This document shows, one piece after another, positions 26,726 to 39,310 of a stretch of 64,000 nucleotides of DNA. The position numbers were made by a program, and so were the translations under genes. This DNA comes from Gammaproteobacteria bacterium (GTDB lineage: Bacteria; Pseudomonadota; Gammaproteobacteria; Pseudomonadales; Porticoccaceae): the NCBI GenBank assembly GCA_016191205.1, contig JACPPB010000013.1, positions 1-64,000 on the forward strand, read 5' to 3'. The notes under the pieces are model-generated. The model ran no database searches. It was not told the origin of the DNA and worked only from the letters and a program-made list of their open reading frames with translations. Each line of letters begins with the position of its first letter. The first letter of the stretch is position 1.

Positions 26726-27585
26726 GCGCCCTTCTCCGCCGCTGCTACCACGCGCTGTGCCGCGTCCGTCAGACTGGTCGCGGCAATGATGTTGAGTCCG
26801 CTGTCGGCCAGCAACCCGTCGAGCGCCACGTAGTTGAGGTCCCACTGCGCCGCCTGGGCTTCGCGGGCGTCGTCCTGACTGGGGTCGTGCATGGCCTTGA
26901 TGGCGGGCTGCCGGTAGAGCGCATTGCCATCCACCGTGATTTTGGCATCCAGGCAGTGGAGGTCGCCGGCCGCCGTGATGACCAGCGGATTGACTTCGAT
27001 CAGCGCCAGATCCTTGTCCTTGAACAGCTTCGCCAGGCCGAGAAAAATGTTGCTGAACTGGCCGATCTGCGCGCCGCTGAGCCCCAGCTTGAAGGCCAGT
27101 TCGCGCGCCTGATAGGGCTGCGCGCCGGTGAGCGGATCGATGGTCGCCTTCAGGATTTTCTCGGGGGTGTCGTGAGCCACTTTTTCGATTTCGACGCCGC
27201 CTTCGGTGGACGCCATGAACACGATGCGGCGGCTCGCGCGATCCACGACCGCGCCGAGATAGAGTTCGCGCGCGATATCGGTACAGGTTTCCACCAGGAT
27301 GCGGCTGACCGGCTGGCCGCCGGCATCGGTCTGGTAAGTCACCAGACGCTGGCCCAGCCATTTCTCGGCGAAGGCGCGGATTTCCTCGGGAGATTCCACC
27401 AGCTTGACGCCGCCGGCCTTGCCGCGACCGCCCGCGTGGACCTGCGCCTTCACCACCCAGCGGTTACCACCGATGGTCGCGGCCGCAGCCACGGCTTCGG
27501 CGACCGATTCCGCGGCGACACCTTTCGATACCGGCAAGCCGTACTCGGCAAACAACTGTTTGCCCTGATATTCATGCAGATTCAT
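26722..27585 (-). CDS. sucC: Succinyl-CoA synthetase beta subunit, internally deleted
   Basis: 287 aa, against 388 in E. coli. Residues 1-257 (ATP-grasp part, from [18 protein letters not shown] to [13 protein letters not shown]) follow the family closely. They are joined directly to the family's last 30 residues ([20 protein letters not shown]). About 101 residues are missing between them, in frame at about 26814/26815: the stretch that normally starts NIGCMVNGAGLAMGT and contains DVGGGA and VNIFGGI. These loops bind substrate and phosphate and contact SucD, so the product is probably inactive or altered. It could be a real deletion or an assembly collapse. Confidence 0.9.
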   Translation of the reverse strand: MNLHEYQGKQLFAEYGLPVSKGVAAESVAEAVAAAATIGGNRWVVKAQVHAGGRGKAGGVKLVESPEEIRAFAEKWLGQRLVTYQTDAGGQPVSRILVETCTDIARELYLGAVVDRASRRIVFMASTEGGVEIEKVAHDTPEKILKATIDPLTGAQPYQARELAFKLGLSGAQIGQFSNIFLGLAKLFKDKDLALIEVNPLVITAAGDLHCLDAKITVDGNALYRQPAIKAMHDPSQDDAREAQAAQWDLNYVALDGLLADSGLNIIAATSLTDAAQRVVAAAEKGA

Positions 27586-27691
27586 AACAGACTTCCCGTT
27601 GCTGGACCTTGTTGTGAAAAAAAATCGTGAAAATTTGCGGAAAACAGTTGCCGAAAAAAATGACGTTTATAGCCCGATACCGTTTTTACTG

Positions 27692-30398
<2,707 letters not shown>

Positions 30399-30434
30399 CA
30401 ATGGGACTTCCATGCAGTCAACAACGTCGATACA

Positions 30435-33332
30435 TCAAAACGAGAGATCCAGCGCCCGGTCGATAAACTGCTGCTGCTCTTCCAGGTGCGTGGAGAGATG
30501 GCCGGCTGCGGGCGACGCCGACGCGTCGCGCCCGACGTAGCGCAGGTAAAGTTTTTCGTCAACGCGCGTCAGCACCGCGCGCATATGGTGCTGCAGGTTG
30601 TACCACACACCCTGATTCATGGGCTCTTCCTGGCACCAGAGCACATCGCGGCAGTTCCGATGCTGCCTGAGCACGTCATGGAGCGCCGCCTCATCGAAGG
30701 GATAGAGCTGCTCGATACGCACCAGCGCGATGTCTTCGATCCCGCGCTTTTCGCGTTCTTCATAGAGGTGGTAATACACCTTGCCCGAGCACAGGACGAC
30801 GCGGCGTACCCGCTCCGGTCGCGGCTCGGAATCCGCGATGACCGTGGCAAAGGATCCCTGCGCCAGTTCTTCCAGCGTTGATGTGGCGAGCCGATGACGG
30901 AGGATCCACTTCGGGCTCATGACCACCAGCGGCCGTCGCATGGGCCGGATGGCCTGGCGCCGCAGCATGTGGAACAACTGCGCGGGCGTGGTGGGAATGC
31001 ACACCTGCATGTTCCCCTCGGCGCAGAGCTGCAGAAAGCGTTCCAGGCGCGCGGACGAGTGCTCCGGACCCTGACCTTCATAGCCATGGGGCAACAGCAG
31101 GGTCAAACCGCACAGCCGGCCCCATTTGTGTTCGCCGGCGGCGATGAACTGATCGATCACGACCTGGGCGCCATTGGCAAAGTCGCCGAACTGCGCTTCC
31201 CAGACCACCAGTGCCCTGGGCGTCGCGGTGGAGTAGCCGTATTCGAACGCCAACACGGCTTCTTCCGACAGGAAGGAATCGAACAGGTCGCAGCGCGGCT
31301 GGTTTTCGGCCAGATGCTTGAGCGGCACATAGGGCTCGCCATCTTTCTGGTTGTAGACCACCGCGTGGCGGTGAGAGAAGGTACCGCGCCCGCTGTCCTG
31401 CCCGGACATCCGCACCTGGTAGCCGTCTTCGAGCAGGGTTGCGTACGCCAGCAACTCAGCCATACCCCAGTTGAGCGGCAGGGCGCCACCGGCCATCTTG
31501 CGACGGTCTTCGTAGATTTTCCCCACCTGGCGCTGCAGCACGATCCCCTCGGGAATCCGGCAGAGCTTGTGCGCGACTTCCTGAAGTTTCTGCAGGTCGT
31601 AACCGGTATCCGCCGGCGCCGTCCAATCGTGCCCCAGAAAGGGCATCCAGTCGACGAACAACGCGGTGTCCGGTTGCGAAACCAGGTTGTAGGCGACGTA
31701 CTCGCCCCGATCCAGATTCTCGCGATACTCGTCAAGCAGTTGCTGGGCGGCCGCCGCGGTGGTGTCGCCATCGGCGATGAGACGCTCCGCAAACAGGGCG
31801 CGTGTGGTCTTGTGATCGCTGATCCGCTGATACATGAGCGGCTGAGTGCCGGAGGGCTCGTCGGTCTCGTTGTGCCCCCGCCGCCGATAGCAGACCAGAT
31901 CGATCACCACGTCCTTGTGGAACTGATAGCGGTAATCCAGCGCCACCAGCGATGCAAACAGGACAGCATCCGGATCGTCGGCGTTGACGTGAAAGATCGG
32001 CGCCTGAACCATCTTGGCGATGTCGGTGCAATACTCGGTGGAACGGCAGTCCTCGCGGCGGCTGGTGGTGAAACCGACCTGGTTGTTGATCACGATGTGC
32101 ACGGTCCCGCCGGTGCGGTAGGCCCGGGTCTGGGACATCTGGAAGGTTTCCATCACCACGCCCTGGCCGGCGAAGGCCGCATCGCCATGGACGAGGATCG
32201 GGACCACGGTTCGCCCCTCGACATCGCCGCGGCGATCCTGGCGCGCGCGCGTCGAACCTTCCACCACCGGCGAAACGATTTCCAGATGCGACGGGTTGAA
32301 GTTGAGCGCGAGGTGGACAGCACCACCGGGCGTCATCACGTTGGACGAGAACCCCTGGTGGTATTTCACGTCGCCCGAGGTATGCAGGACTTTCTTGCCC
32401 TCGAACTCTTCAAACAAATCGGCGGGATTTTTACCCAGCACGTTGACCAGCACATTGAGCCGGCCGCGGTGCGCCATGCCCAGCACGATTTCCTTGGCGC
32501 CGTATTCGCCCGCGCGATAAATGAGGCCGTCGAGCGCCGGGATCAGCGACTCGCTGCCTTCGAGCCCGAAACGTTTGGTGCCCGGATACTTGGAGTCGAG
32601 GTGCTTCTCCAGGCCTTCGGCGGCGGTCAGGCGGCGCAGGATGCGCACCCGCAGATCGGGATCGTAACGCGGATGGGAACGCTGGGGCTCGAACCGCTGC
32701 TGGAGCCACTGCTTCTCCTCCAGCGACGTGATGTGCATGAACTCCGGCCCCAGATGGCCGCAATAGGTTGCTTCGAGCGCCGCGATGATTTCCCGCAGCG
32801 TGGCCTCGTCCTTGCCGATGTAGAGCGGACCGGTCTGGAAAGTCGTGTCGAGGTCGGCGGGGGTGAGACCGTGGAAGGTCAGTTCAAGGTCGGGAACCTG
32901 TTCCCGCTCCATCAAGCCGAGGGGATCGAGCTCGGCTTTCTGGTGACCGCGTTCGCGGTAGGAGCTGATCAACTGTAGTACGCGGACCTGCTTGCGCTCG
33001 TGCTCGACATTGACGCCGCCCGACCCCGGTGCCGGCACCGGTCGTGCCTGACGCCGGCCGAGCAGTTCGAAATGGGCCCGCACGGTATCGTGGGAAATAT
33101 CGGGAGTCACCACGCCGGTAACGCGCGGCAGGGACGCGAAATAGGCGCGCCACTGCTCCGGAATACTGTTGGGTTCGTGGAGCCAGGTTTCGTACAGTCC
33201 TTCGACGTAAGCCGCATTGCCTTCGGAGAGATACGAGTTGCGCCGAAAATGCTCCATCCCATTGCCGCTTATAAAATGGCCGCGCGCGGGATGGTCGCGT
33301 GTGGAATCGTCGGGCATCGGATGATCGGGCAT
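30435..33332 (-). CDS. sucA: 2-oxoglutarate dehydrogenase E1
   Basis: 965 aa thiamine-diphosphate enzyme (E. coli 933). SYLSEGNAAYVEGLYETWL near the start, GMAHRGRLNVLVNVLGK, HGDAAFAGQGVVMETFQMSQ, VDIDL-type metal site INNQVGFTTSRREDCRS, SGQDSGRGTFSHRHAV and SPKWILRHRLATSTLEEL are typical. GAGGTGA lies upstream of the ATG at 33332, supporting a start that adds about 25 residues rich in His/Asp/Pro (MPDHPMPDDSTRDHPARGH) not seen in E. coli. An internal ATG at 33257 (MEHFRRNSYLS) is the alternative. It lies between sdhB and sucB. Confidence 0.96.
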   Translation of the reverse strand: MPDHPMPDDSTRDHPARGHFISGNGMEHFRRNSYLSEGNAAYVEGLYETWLHEPNSIPEQWRAYFASLPRVTGVVTPDISHDTVRAHFELLGRRQARPVPAPGSGGVNVEHERKQVRVLQLISSYRERGHQKAELDPLGLMEREQVPDLELTFHGLTPADLDTTFQTGPLYIGKDEATLREIIAALEATYCGHLGPEFMHITSLEEKQWLQQRFEPQRSHPRYDPDLRVRILRRLTAAEGLEKHLDSKYPGTKRFGLEGSESLIPALDGLIYRAGEYGAKEIVLGMAHRGRLNVLVNVLGKNPADLFEEFEGKKVLHTSGDVKYHQGFSSNVMTPGGAVHLALNFNPSHLEIVSPVVEGSTRARQDRRGDVEGRTVVPILVHGDAAFAGQGVVMETFQMSQTRAYRTGGTVHIVINNQVGFTTSRREDCRSTEYCTDIAKMVQAPIFHVNADDPDAVLFASLVALDYRYQFHKDVVIDLVCYRRRGHNETDEPSGTQPLMYQRISDHKTTRALFAERLIADGDTTAAAAQQLLDEYRENLDRGEYVAYNLVSQPDTALFVDWMPFLGHDWTAPADTGYDLQKLQEVAHKLCRIPEGIVLQRQVGKIYEDRRKMAGGALPLNWGMAELLAYATLLEDGYQVRMSGQDSGRGTFSHRHAVVYNQKDGEPYVPLKHLAENQPRCDLFDSFLSEEAVLAFEYGYSTATPRALVVWEAQFGDFANGAQVVIDQFIAAGEHKWGRLCGLTLLLPHGYEGQGPEHSSARLERFLQLCAEGNMQVCIPTTPAQLFHMLRRQAIRPMRRPLVVMSPKWILRHRLATSTLEELAQGSFATVIADSEPRPERVRRVVLCSGKVYYHLYEEREKRGIEDIALVRIEQLYPFDEAALHDVLRQHRNCRDVLWCQEEPMNQGVWYNLQHHMRAVLTRVDEKLYLRYVGRDASASPAAGHLSTHLEEQQQFIDRALDLSF

Positions 33333-33415
33333 CGACTGTCACCTCACGCAACAAGGCTTGCAGGGCATGGACGCGTCTTTCTCACCACGTCGAAGTATGC
33401 ACCGGCACCCGGAAA

Positions 33416-34120
33416 TCAGGTGCCGCTGCGCAACAGCATATTGCGAATATGGCCGATCGCCCGGGTCGGATTCAGCTCCTTGGGACAGACGGCAACGCAG
33501 TTCTGGATTCCGTGGCAGCGGAACACGCTGAAAGGATCGTCCAGATCCGCGAGGCGTTCCTCGGTCGCCGTGTCGCGGCTGTCGGCAAGGAATCGGTACG
33601 CCTGCAACAGACCCGCGGGTCCGATGAACTTGTCGGGATTCCACCAGAACGAGGGGCAGGAAGTGGAACAGCAGGCGCACAGGATGCACTCGTAGAGACC
33701 GTCCAGCCTGGCGCGCTCCTCGGGCGACTGTAAACGCTCGATGGCCGGCGCCGGCGTGTCGTTGATCAGCCAGGGCCGGATCTTTTCGTACTGGGCGTAA
33801 AACTGGCTCATGTCGATGACGAGATCACGGATCACCGGCAGTCCCGGCAGCGGGCGCAGCACCAGCCGATTGTTCTTCACGGTTTCGGAAAGCGGCGTTA
33901 TGCACGCCAGGCCATTTTTGCCATTGATGTTGACGCCATCGGAACCGCACACGCCCTCGCGGCAGGAACGGCGAAACACCAGGCTGGGGTCCTCGCCCTT
34001 GAGCAGTTCCAGCACATCGAGCACCATCAGATCGCGACCGCCGGTGTCGAGCTGGTAGTCCTGCATCCGGGGCACGCTGTCGGTGTCCGGGTTGTAGCGA
34101 TAGATACTTACGTTCAGCAT
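33416..34120 (-). CDS. sdhB: Succinate dehydrogenase iron-sulfur subunit
   Basis: 234 aa; passes electrons from SdhA to ubiquinone. All three cluster motifs are present: the [2Fe-2S] ligands in SCREGVCGSDG and later Cys (NGLACITPL), then CILCACCSTSCP and CHGIQNCVAVCPKELNP for the [4Fe-4S] and [3Fe-4S] clusters. The quinone-site SFWWNPDKFIGPAGLLQAYRF is typical. It starts 12 bp after sdhA and is followed by sucA 83 bp downstream. Confidence 0.97.
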   Translation of the reverse strand: MLNVSIYRYNPDTDSVPRMQDYQLDTGGRDLMVLDVLELLKGEDPSLVFRRSCREGVCGSDGVNINGKNGLACITPLSETVKNNRLVLRPLPGLPVIRDLVIDMSQFYAQYEKIRPWLINDTPAPAIERLQSPEERARLDGLYECILCACCSTSCPSFWWNPDKFIGPAGLLQAYRFLADSRDTATEERLADLDDPFSVFRCHGIQNCVAVCPKELNPTRAIGHIRNMLLRSGT

Positions 34121-34132
34121 GATGCGAAGACC

Positions 34133-35902
34133 TCAGTAAGTGCGCGCTTTGGGTTCGAAAGCGGGCCGCGTCTTGGGCGTAAAGTTGACCGCGCGCTTGG
34201 CCACTGTCTTTGTCGCCGGCAGATACAGGGAATGGCACAGCCAGTTGTCGTCATCGCGCTCGGTGAAGTCCTCGCGCGCGTGGGCGCCGCGGCTTTCTTC
34301 ACGGGCTTCGGCGGCGACCGCGGTCGCCTCCGCGACTTCGAGCAGGTTCTGCAACTCCAGCGCCTCGATGCGCGCGGTATTGAACGCCTGACTCTTGTCA
34401 TCCAGACGCACGTTGGCGATCCGCTCGCGCAGTGCCGCGAGCTTGCCGACACCGTCGCGCATGTAATCGCCGCGGCGGAATACGCCGAAGTGATTCTGCA
34501 TCACGGTCTGCAATTCACGGCGCAGTTCGGCTGTCGATTCGCCGGCGTTGGTATCGAGCTGGCGCAGCCGCGCGAGCGCCTGATCGACATCGTCCGAAGA
34601 CGCGTCGCGCAGGTCGATTCCTTCCCGCAACGCGCGCTCGATGAAGATACCCGAGGCGCGCCCGAACACCACCAGGTCGAGCAGCGAGTTGCCGCCCAGG
34701 CGATTGGCGCCATGCACCGACACGCAGGCCACTTCGCCACAGGCATAGAGTCCGGGTACTACCTGATCCTGACCGTCGGGACCGCGGGTGAGCGCCTGGC
34801 CATGAATGGTGGTGGGAATGCCGCCCATCATGTAGTGGCAGGTCGGCACCACCGGAATCGGCTCGCGCACCGGGTCCGCGTGCGCAAAGGTCTTGGACAA
34901 TTCGCAGATGCCGGGCAGGCGGCTGTGCAGCACCTCCTCGCCCAGATGATCCAGCTTCAGCAGCACGTGATCGCCGTCGGGGCCACAGCCGCGACCGGCG
35001 ATGATCTCCAGAATCATCGAACGCGCGACCACATCGCGGCCGGCGAGATCCTTGGCGTTGGGGGCATAGCGCTCCATGAAGCGCTCGCCATCCTTGTTGA
35101 TGAGGTAGCCGCCCTCGCCGCGACAGCCTTCGGTAACCAGCACCCCGGCGCCGGCGATGCCGGTCGGGTGGAACTGCCACATTTCAATGTCCTGCACCGG
35201 ATAGCCCGCGCGCAGGGCCATCGCGACACCGTCACCCGTGTTGATGTGGGCATTGGTGGTGGACGCATAGATACGGCCGGCGCCGCCGGTCGCCAATACG
35301 GTGGCGCGCGATTTCACATGGACGACTTCACCGGTCTCGATGTTGATCGCGATGACGCCGACCACCGCGTTGTCCTGATTTTTCACCAGGTCCACGGCGA
35401 ACCACTCGTTGAGAAACACCGTGCGATTCTTGAGATTGGTCTGATAGAGCGCATGCAACAGCGCGTGGCCGGTGCGGTCCGCCGCCGCGCAGGTGCGCGC
35501 CGCCTGACCGCCTTCGCCGAAATTCTTCGACTGTCCGCCGAACGGCCGCTGGTAAATGCGGCCTTCCTCGGTGCGCGAAAACGGCAGGCCCATGTGATCC
35601 AGCTCGAACACGGCTTGCGGCCCCACCGAACACATGTATTCGATCGCGTCCTGGTCGCCGATGTAATCGGAACCCTTGACGGTGTCGTACATGTGCCACT
35701 GCCACTGATCCTCGGGATCGGCACTGGCGATGGCGCAGGTGATACCGCCCTGGGCGGATACCGTGTGGGAGCGGGTCGGGAATACTTTGGTAATCACCGC
35801 GGTCCTGTAGCCGGACTGGGCCAGCTGCAGCGCCGCGCGCATCCCGGCACCGCCCCCGCCAACGATGACCCCATCAAACGAAATCGTGTTTATCTTGGCC
35901 AT
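34133..35902 (-). CDS. sdhA: Succinate dehydrogenase flavoprotein subunit
   Basis: 589 aa (E. coli 588). FAD-binding [19 protein letters not shown], the His that carries covalent FAD in [12 protein letters not shown], the dicarboxylate site [22 protein letters not shown], and [27 protein letters not shown] are all present. I start at ATG 35902 ([12 protein letters not shown]), 4 bp after the sdhD stop with GAGGC upstream, rather than at 35944 inside sdhD. Confidence 0.97.
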   Translation of the reverse strand: MAKINTISFDGVIVGGGGAGMRAALQLAQSGYRTAVITKVFPTRSHTVSAQGGITCAIASADPEDQWQWHMYDTVKGSDYIGDQDAIEYMCSVGPQAVFELDHMGLPFSRTEEGRIYQRPFGGQSKNFGEGGQAARTCAAADRTGHALLHALYQTNLKNRTVFLNEWFAVDLVKNQDNAVVGVIAINIETGEVVHVKSRATVLATGGAGRIYASTTNAHINTGDGVAMALRAGYPVQDIEMWQFHPTGIAGAGVLVTEGCRGEGGYLINKDGERFMERYAPNAKDLAGRDVVARSMILEIIAGRGCGPDGDHVLLKLDHLGEEVLHSRLPGICELSKTFAHADPVREPIPVVPTCHYMMGGIPTTIHGQALTRGPDGQDQVVPGLYACGEVACVSVHGANRLGGNSLLDLVVFGRASGIFIERALREGIDLRDASSDDVDQALARLRQLDTNAGESTAELRRELQTVMQNHFGVFRRGDYMRDGVGKLAALRERIANVRLDDKSQAFNTARIEALELQNLLEVAEATAVAAEAREESRGAHAREDFTERDDDNWLCHSLYLPATKTVAKRAVNFTPKTRPAFEPKARTY

Positions 35903-35906
35903 CGCC

Positions 35907-36278
35907 TCAGCCTCTCCAGAGAATATCGACAGCCCAGATGACATAGGCCAGCAGCGCGCCGACCATGCCCACCTGGAGCAGCACCCGGAGCACGGTCGCG
36001 CGGCCGCCCATGAGACGCACCGTCACATAGTCGGTGAGCACGGCCCAGAGTCCGATCCAGGCGTGCGCGGCGATCGCCAGCACCGCCAGCAGACTGAACA
36101 GACGCATCGGAAAATGCTGGTGCAGTCCAGCCCACTGGACATAGGTCAGGCCCGGATGGAACAGCAGATAGGCGGTCAGCCACAGCGTGTAGAGCGCGAT
36201 GACAACCGCGCTGACGCGCTGAATCAGCCAGTCGGAAAGGCCGCTGCGCCCCAGGTTGGTGACGGGTTTTACTGCCAT
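35907..36278 (-). CDS. sdhD: Succinate dehydrogenase membrane anchor SdhD
   Basis: 123 aa with three membrane helices (about 20-40, 55-78 and 95-117). Starts [38 protein letters not shown] carries the family His and the Asp-Tyr used at the heme/quinone site. Its start overlaps the end of sdhC by 10 nt, and sdhA begins 4 bp after its stop. Confidence 0.93.
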   Translation of the reverse strand: MAVKPVTNLGRSGLSDWLIQRVSAVVIALYTLWLTAYLLFHPGLTYVQWAGLHQHFPMRLFSLLAVLAIAAHAWIGLWAVLTDYVTVRLMGGRATVLRVLLQVGMVGALLAYVIWAVDILWRG

Positions 36279-36646
36279 ATCCAGACTCCCGCGAGTGCGA
36301 TCAGAACCGCAGTGACAATAAGGACCAGACGCGCGCCCAGCACGCCGCCCTTGAGTGTTTCGCCAACACCCAGGTCCATGATGAGATGCCGGATGCCGGC
36401 CACCAGGTGATACGCCACCGCGGACAACATGGCCCACAGCACGAGCTTGCACCAGCCGCTGGCCAGGATGGCCTTGAGGCCGTCGAAGCTCGCTTCGGAG
36501 CGCAGGCTTTGATCGAGCATCCAGAGCATGACGCCCGCGACGCCAAACAGAGCCACGCCGGAAACCCGGTGCAATATGGAAACGTAGGCAGTGATCGGGA
36601 GCTGGATGGTGCGAATATCGAGATTTACGGGTCTTTTATCGTTCAC
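36269..36646 (-). CDS. sdhC: Succinate dehydrogenase cytochrome b556 subunit SdhC
   Basis: 125 aa with three membrane helices. RPVNLDIRTIQLPITAYVSILHRVSGVALF is the SdhC signature (Ser/Arg near the quinone site), and HLVAGIRHLIMDLG holds the heme-ligand His. The start is GTG at 36646 with GAAGG about 9 nt upstream. First gene of the sdhCDAB-sucAB-lpdA-sucCD run, so the promoter should lie in 36647-37024, where a four-copy 15-bp repeat occurs. Confidence 0.94.
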   Translation of the reverse strand: MNDKRPVNLDIRTIQLPITAYVSILHRVSGVALFGVAGVMLWMLDQSLRSEASFDGLKAILASGWCKLVLWAMLSAVAYHLVAGIRHLIMDLGVGETLKGGVLGARLVLIVTAVLIALAGVWIWQ

Positions 36647-37024
36647 GGCGGCATGGCCTTCGAGAAATGAAAGGGCAGCAACCCGAAAGCGGGCGCACTA
36701 CGTTACCGGGCACTACGTTACTGGGCAAAACGTAACCGGGTAAAACTTTACCAAGCGCACACGCGGGGCACACAGATGTCGCTGGACGCGAAGCATTGAA
36801 TACGCCGCCGGGACGCCGGGCTCTGCAGGTCACTGAACAGGCAGTGCCACAGGGCACAGCCGGCAGTGGCACAACAGCGACGACCGCAAGGCCGTCGGCG
36901 GCGCTGGATTATAGGAACAACCACCGGCCAATACAACGCGGCCCGGGCGCTCGCAATCCAGAAACTCGGGCGCCACGGAGGGGGCCAGAGGCGTTCCGCG
37001 AAATACTTCCGCAGGACACTTCCG
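36647..37024. other. Region upstream of sdhC
   Basis: 378 bp with no credible gene, between the 3' end of the START-like gene and the sdhC start. It holds a four-unit 15-bp repeat (listed). The TCA operon promoter should be here but I could not assign boxes with confidence. Confidence 0.55.
36696..36755. repeat. 15-bp imperfect tandem repeat, four copies
   Basis: Units CACTACGTTACCGGG (36696-36710), CACTACGTTACTGGG, CAAAACGTAACCGGG and TAAAACTTTACCAAG. The first two differ at one base and later units diverge. The repeat lies 50-109 bp upstream of the sdhC start codon. Confidence 0.85.
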
Positions 37025-37714
37025 TCAGGGGATATCGCCCGGCATCCGCAGATACGCGCGCAGATCACGCAACAGCGGATCCCGAGCAAACAAGAAATCC
37101 GGATTGGCGTATTTAGGTTGCGCGAGCTGCCGGCGCAAGCCCTTCAGCGTCTCGCGCGGCATCATCACCACGGCGGCGTTGGCCAGCCACAGGGGGACCA
37201 ATCCGCCGGGATCGGCACTGCCGATCACTTCGATGCGGGTGGTCGTGGGCGATAGCGGCGTCAGTTCCCAGCCGGATTGCAGGAACGGCATCCGCACCCG
37301 GCCTGCCACCGGCGGGATCCGCCGTGGCGTCGCCAGCAGCATCATGCGAATCGCGAGTGTCTGCGGATCCTGGCTGACCTCCGCGCGCGCGACCGCGTCC
37401 CTGTCGCTTACCGGCCAGACACCGTCAATCACGAAGTAAATGGAGACGTCGACCAGTGAATGGCCCTCGAGCACGCGCGCCTCCCGCATGTGCAGGAACC
37501 ATTGCGCGTAAGCGTGAAAATCCGTGAGGACCGCCACCACCGTGTCCAGCGGTTTGTCGACATCCATACGGCCACGAAAATCCTTCAGCGGTGCCCCGGG
37601 GAGCCGCCGCGTCCACACGCCAATGCCATCGCGCTCGCTGACAGACGTCCATTCCGCCGCTGTCACCAGCACCGAACAGCACGATAACCACAGCGCAAAC
37701 AGCAGGCGACACAT
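37025..37714 (-). CDS. START-like lipid-binding domain protein, exported
   Basis: 229 aa. A signal peptide (MCRLLFALWLSCCSVLVTAA, cut before EWTSV) precedes a START/SRPBCC-like fold: WTSVSERDGIGVWTRRLPGAPLKDFRGRMDVDKPLDTVVAVLTDFHAYAQWFLHMREARVLE is the usual N-terminal half, and the C-terminal helix lies near MMPRETLKGLRRQL. Periplasmic proteins of this kind are thought to bind lipids; the ligand is unknown. The start ATG at 37714 gives the signal peptide. The gene lies between sdhC and gltA on the sdh strand, so its transcription could run into the sdh operon. Confidence 0.82.
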   Translation of the reverse strand: MCRLLFALWLSCCSVLVTAAEWTSVSERDGIGVWTRRLPGAPLKDFRGRMDVDKPLDTVVAVLTDFHAYAQWFLHMREARVLEGHSLVDVSIYFVIDGVWPVSDRDAVARAEVSQDPQTLAIRMMLLATPRRIPPVAGRVRMPFLQSGWELTPLSPTTTRIEVIGSADPGGLVPLWLANAAVVMMPRETLKGLRRQLAQPKYANPDFLFARDPLLRDLRAYLRMPGDIP

Positions 37715-37848
37715 CACAGATCCGCTCCGACTGAAACCGCTCCCCAAACCTGAAGACAAATCCGGTACGTTTGGCGGCAACCATGATCGCCCAAGTCGCA
37801 ACCAAACGCAGCGCGTCCACTCGGGGCGTCGCGCACGCGGTAGCCAAA

Positions 37849-37878
37849 TTGACAACGGCGCGACTCCGGCGGTAGTCT
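37849..37878 (+). promoter_or_regulatory. Possible gltA promoter
   Basis: A consensus -35 TTGACA (37849-37854) is followed after 18 nt by TAGTCT (37873-37878), three of six matches to -10. The leader to the gltA ATG would be about 115 nt and would contain the tandem repeat at 37927-37990. Confidence 0.35.
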
Positions 37879-37926
37879 CCACCCCGCCACCTGGACCCCT
37901 CCGGCCATACCCTGCCACCACAGCAG

Positions 37927-37990
37927 TTCGATCCGGGGCTGCTCGATCCGGGGCGGTTCAATCCGGCTGTTCAATCCGGCTGTTCAATGG
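37927..37990. repeat. Short tandem repeat in the gltA leader
   Basis: Four related units with period 13-16: TTCGATCCGGGGCTGC (37927), TCGATCCGGGGCGG (37943), and TTCAATCCGGCTG twice (37957-37969, 37970-37982), then a partial TTCAATGG running into the gltA ribosome site GGAG. Confidence 0.88.
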
Positions 37991-38001
37991 AGACGAAGTA
38001 A

Positions 38002-39291
38002 ATGACCCAGAAAAAAGCCCTGCTCACTATTCCAGGGCGGGAGCCCATCGAATTGCCGATCCGATCAGGCACCCTTGGCCAGGATGTCATCGACGTCGGT
38101 GGACTGGGGAGTTTCGATTACTTCACCTTCGATCCCGGCTTCACGTCGACGGCGTCCTGCGAATCCAAAATCACCTATATCGACGGTGACCAGGGCATCC
38201 TTCTGCACCGGGGCTACCCGATCGAAGAGCTCGCCGAAAAATCCGACTACCTCGAAACCTGTTATCTGTTGCTCAACGGCGATCTGCCCAACGCGATGCA
38301 GAAAAAGGAGTTCGAAAACATCATCACCACGCACACCATGGTGAACCGCTCCATCGAGCAGTTCATGTCCGGGTTCCGCTACGACGCGCACCCCATGGCG
38401 ATGATGTGTGGCGCGGTCGGAGCGATGTCGTCGTTTTATCACGACTCCCTCGACATCACCGACCCCCATCACCGCATGATCACCGCACATCGCCTGATTG
38501 CCAAGATGCCGACACTGGCGGCGATGTGCTACAAGCATTACGCCGGCCAGCCCTACATGTACCCGCGCAACAATCTCGGCTACGCCGAAAACTTCCTCAA
38601 CATGATGTTCGGCACGCCCTGCGAAACCCGGGATGTCAACCCGGTGCTCGCCAAGGCGATGGACCTGCTGTTCCTGCTGCACGCCGATCACGAGCAGAAC
38701 GCCTCGACTTCCACGGTACGCCTCGCCGGCTCGTCCGGCGCCAACCCGTTTTCGTGCATCGCGGCGGGTATCGCGGCGCTCTGGGGACCGTCACACGGCG
38801 GCGCCAACCAGGCGGTGCTGGAGATGCTGAATGAAATCGGCGACGTGAAAAACATCGACCACTTCGTCAAACGCGCCAAGGACAAGAACGATCCGTTCCG
38901 CCTGATGGGCTTTGGCCACCGCGTCTACAAAAACTTCGACCCGCGCGCCAAGGTCATGAAGCAAGCCTGCGACAGCGTGCTGGCGGAGCTCGGGATCGAC
39001 AACGATCCACTGCTGAAAATCGCCAAGAAGCTCGAACAGATTGCGCTGGAAGACGATTATTTCGTCAGCAAGAAGCTGTATCCCAATGTCGACTTCTATT
39101 CCGGCATCATCATGAAAGCGATCGGCATTCCGACCGAGATGTTCACGGTGATTTTCGCCACCGGCCGCACGGTGGGCTGGATTGCCCACTGGAGCGAAAT
39201 GATCAGCAACAGCTACAAGATCGGCCGGCCACGCCAGCTCTATACCGGCGAACAGCGCCGCAGCATCATCCCGATAAAAAAACGCAAATAG
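38002..39291 (+). CDS. gltA: Citrate synthase (type II)
   Basis: 429 aa, the NADH-sensitive gammaproteobacterial length. Active-site residues lie in [17 protein letters not shown] (first His), [14 protein letters not shown] (second His) and [11 protein letters not shown] (Asp). [17 protein letters not shown] and the C-terminal [13 protein letters not shown] are also typical. GGAG precedes the ATG by 9 nt. It is divergent from the START-like gene and convergent with the MscS-family gene, 19 bp away. Confidence 0.97.
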   Translation: MTQKKALLTIPGREPIELPIRSGTLGQDVIDVGGLGSFDYFTFDPGFTSTASCESKITYIDGDQGILLHRGYPIEELAEKSDYLETCYLLLNGDLPNAMQKKEFENIITTHTMVNRSIEQFMSGFRYDAHPMAMMCGAVGAMSSFYHDSLDITDPHHRMITAHRLIAKMPTLAAMCYKHYAGQPYMYPRNNLGYAENFLNMMFGTPCETRDVNPVLAKAMDLLFLLHADHEQNASTSTVRLAGSSGANPFSCIAAGIAALWGPSHGGANQAVLEMLNEIGDVKNIDHFVKRAKDKNDPFRLMGFGHRVYKNFDPRAKVMKQACDSVLAELGIDNDPLLKIAKKLEQIALEDDYFVSKKLYPNVDFYSGIIMKAIGIPTEMFTVIFATGRTVGWIAHWSEMISNSYKIGRPRQLYTGEQRRSIIPIKKRK

Positions 39292-39310
39292 GCGCCGGGG
39301 TCCGCACCCC

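Noticed and set aside
25853-27361. Apparent 502-residue fusion of sucD with upstream sequence
   Set aside because: The upstream half is out-of-frame sucC; sucD starts at ATG 26725 with an ATGA overlap.
36696-36755. Possible CRISPR-like array
   Set aside because: Units are 15 bp, directly adjacent and without spacers.
36636-36872. Small minus-strand frame with a five-residue repeat (VLPGY/VVPGN)
   Set aside because: It is the translation of the 15-bp DNA repeat upstream of sdhC; no ribosome site or family.
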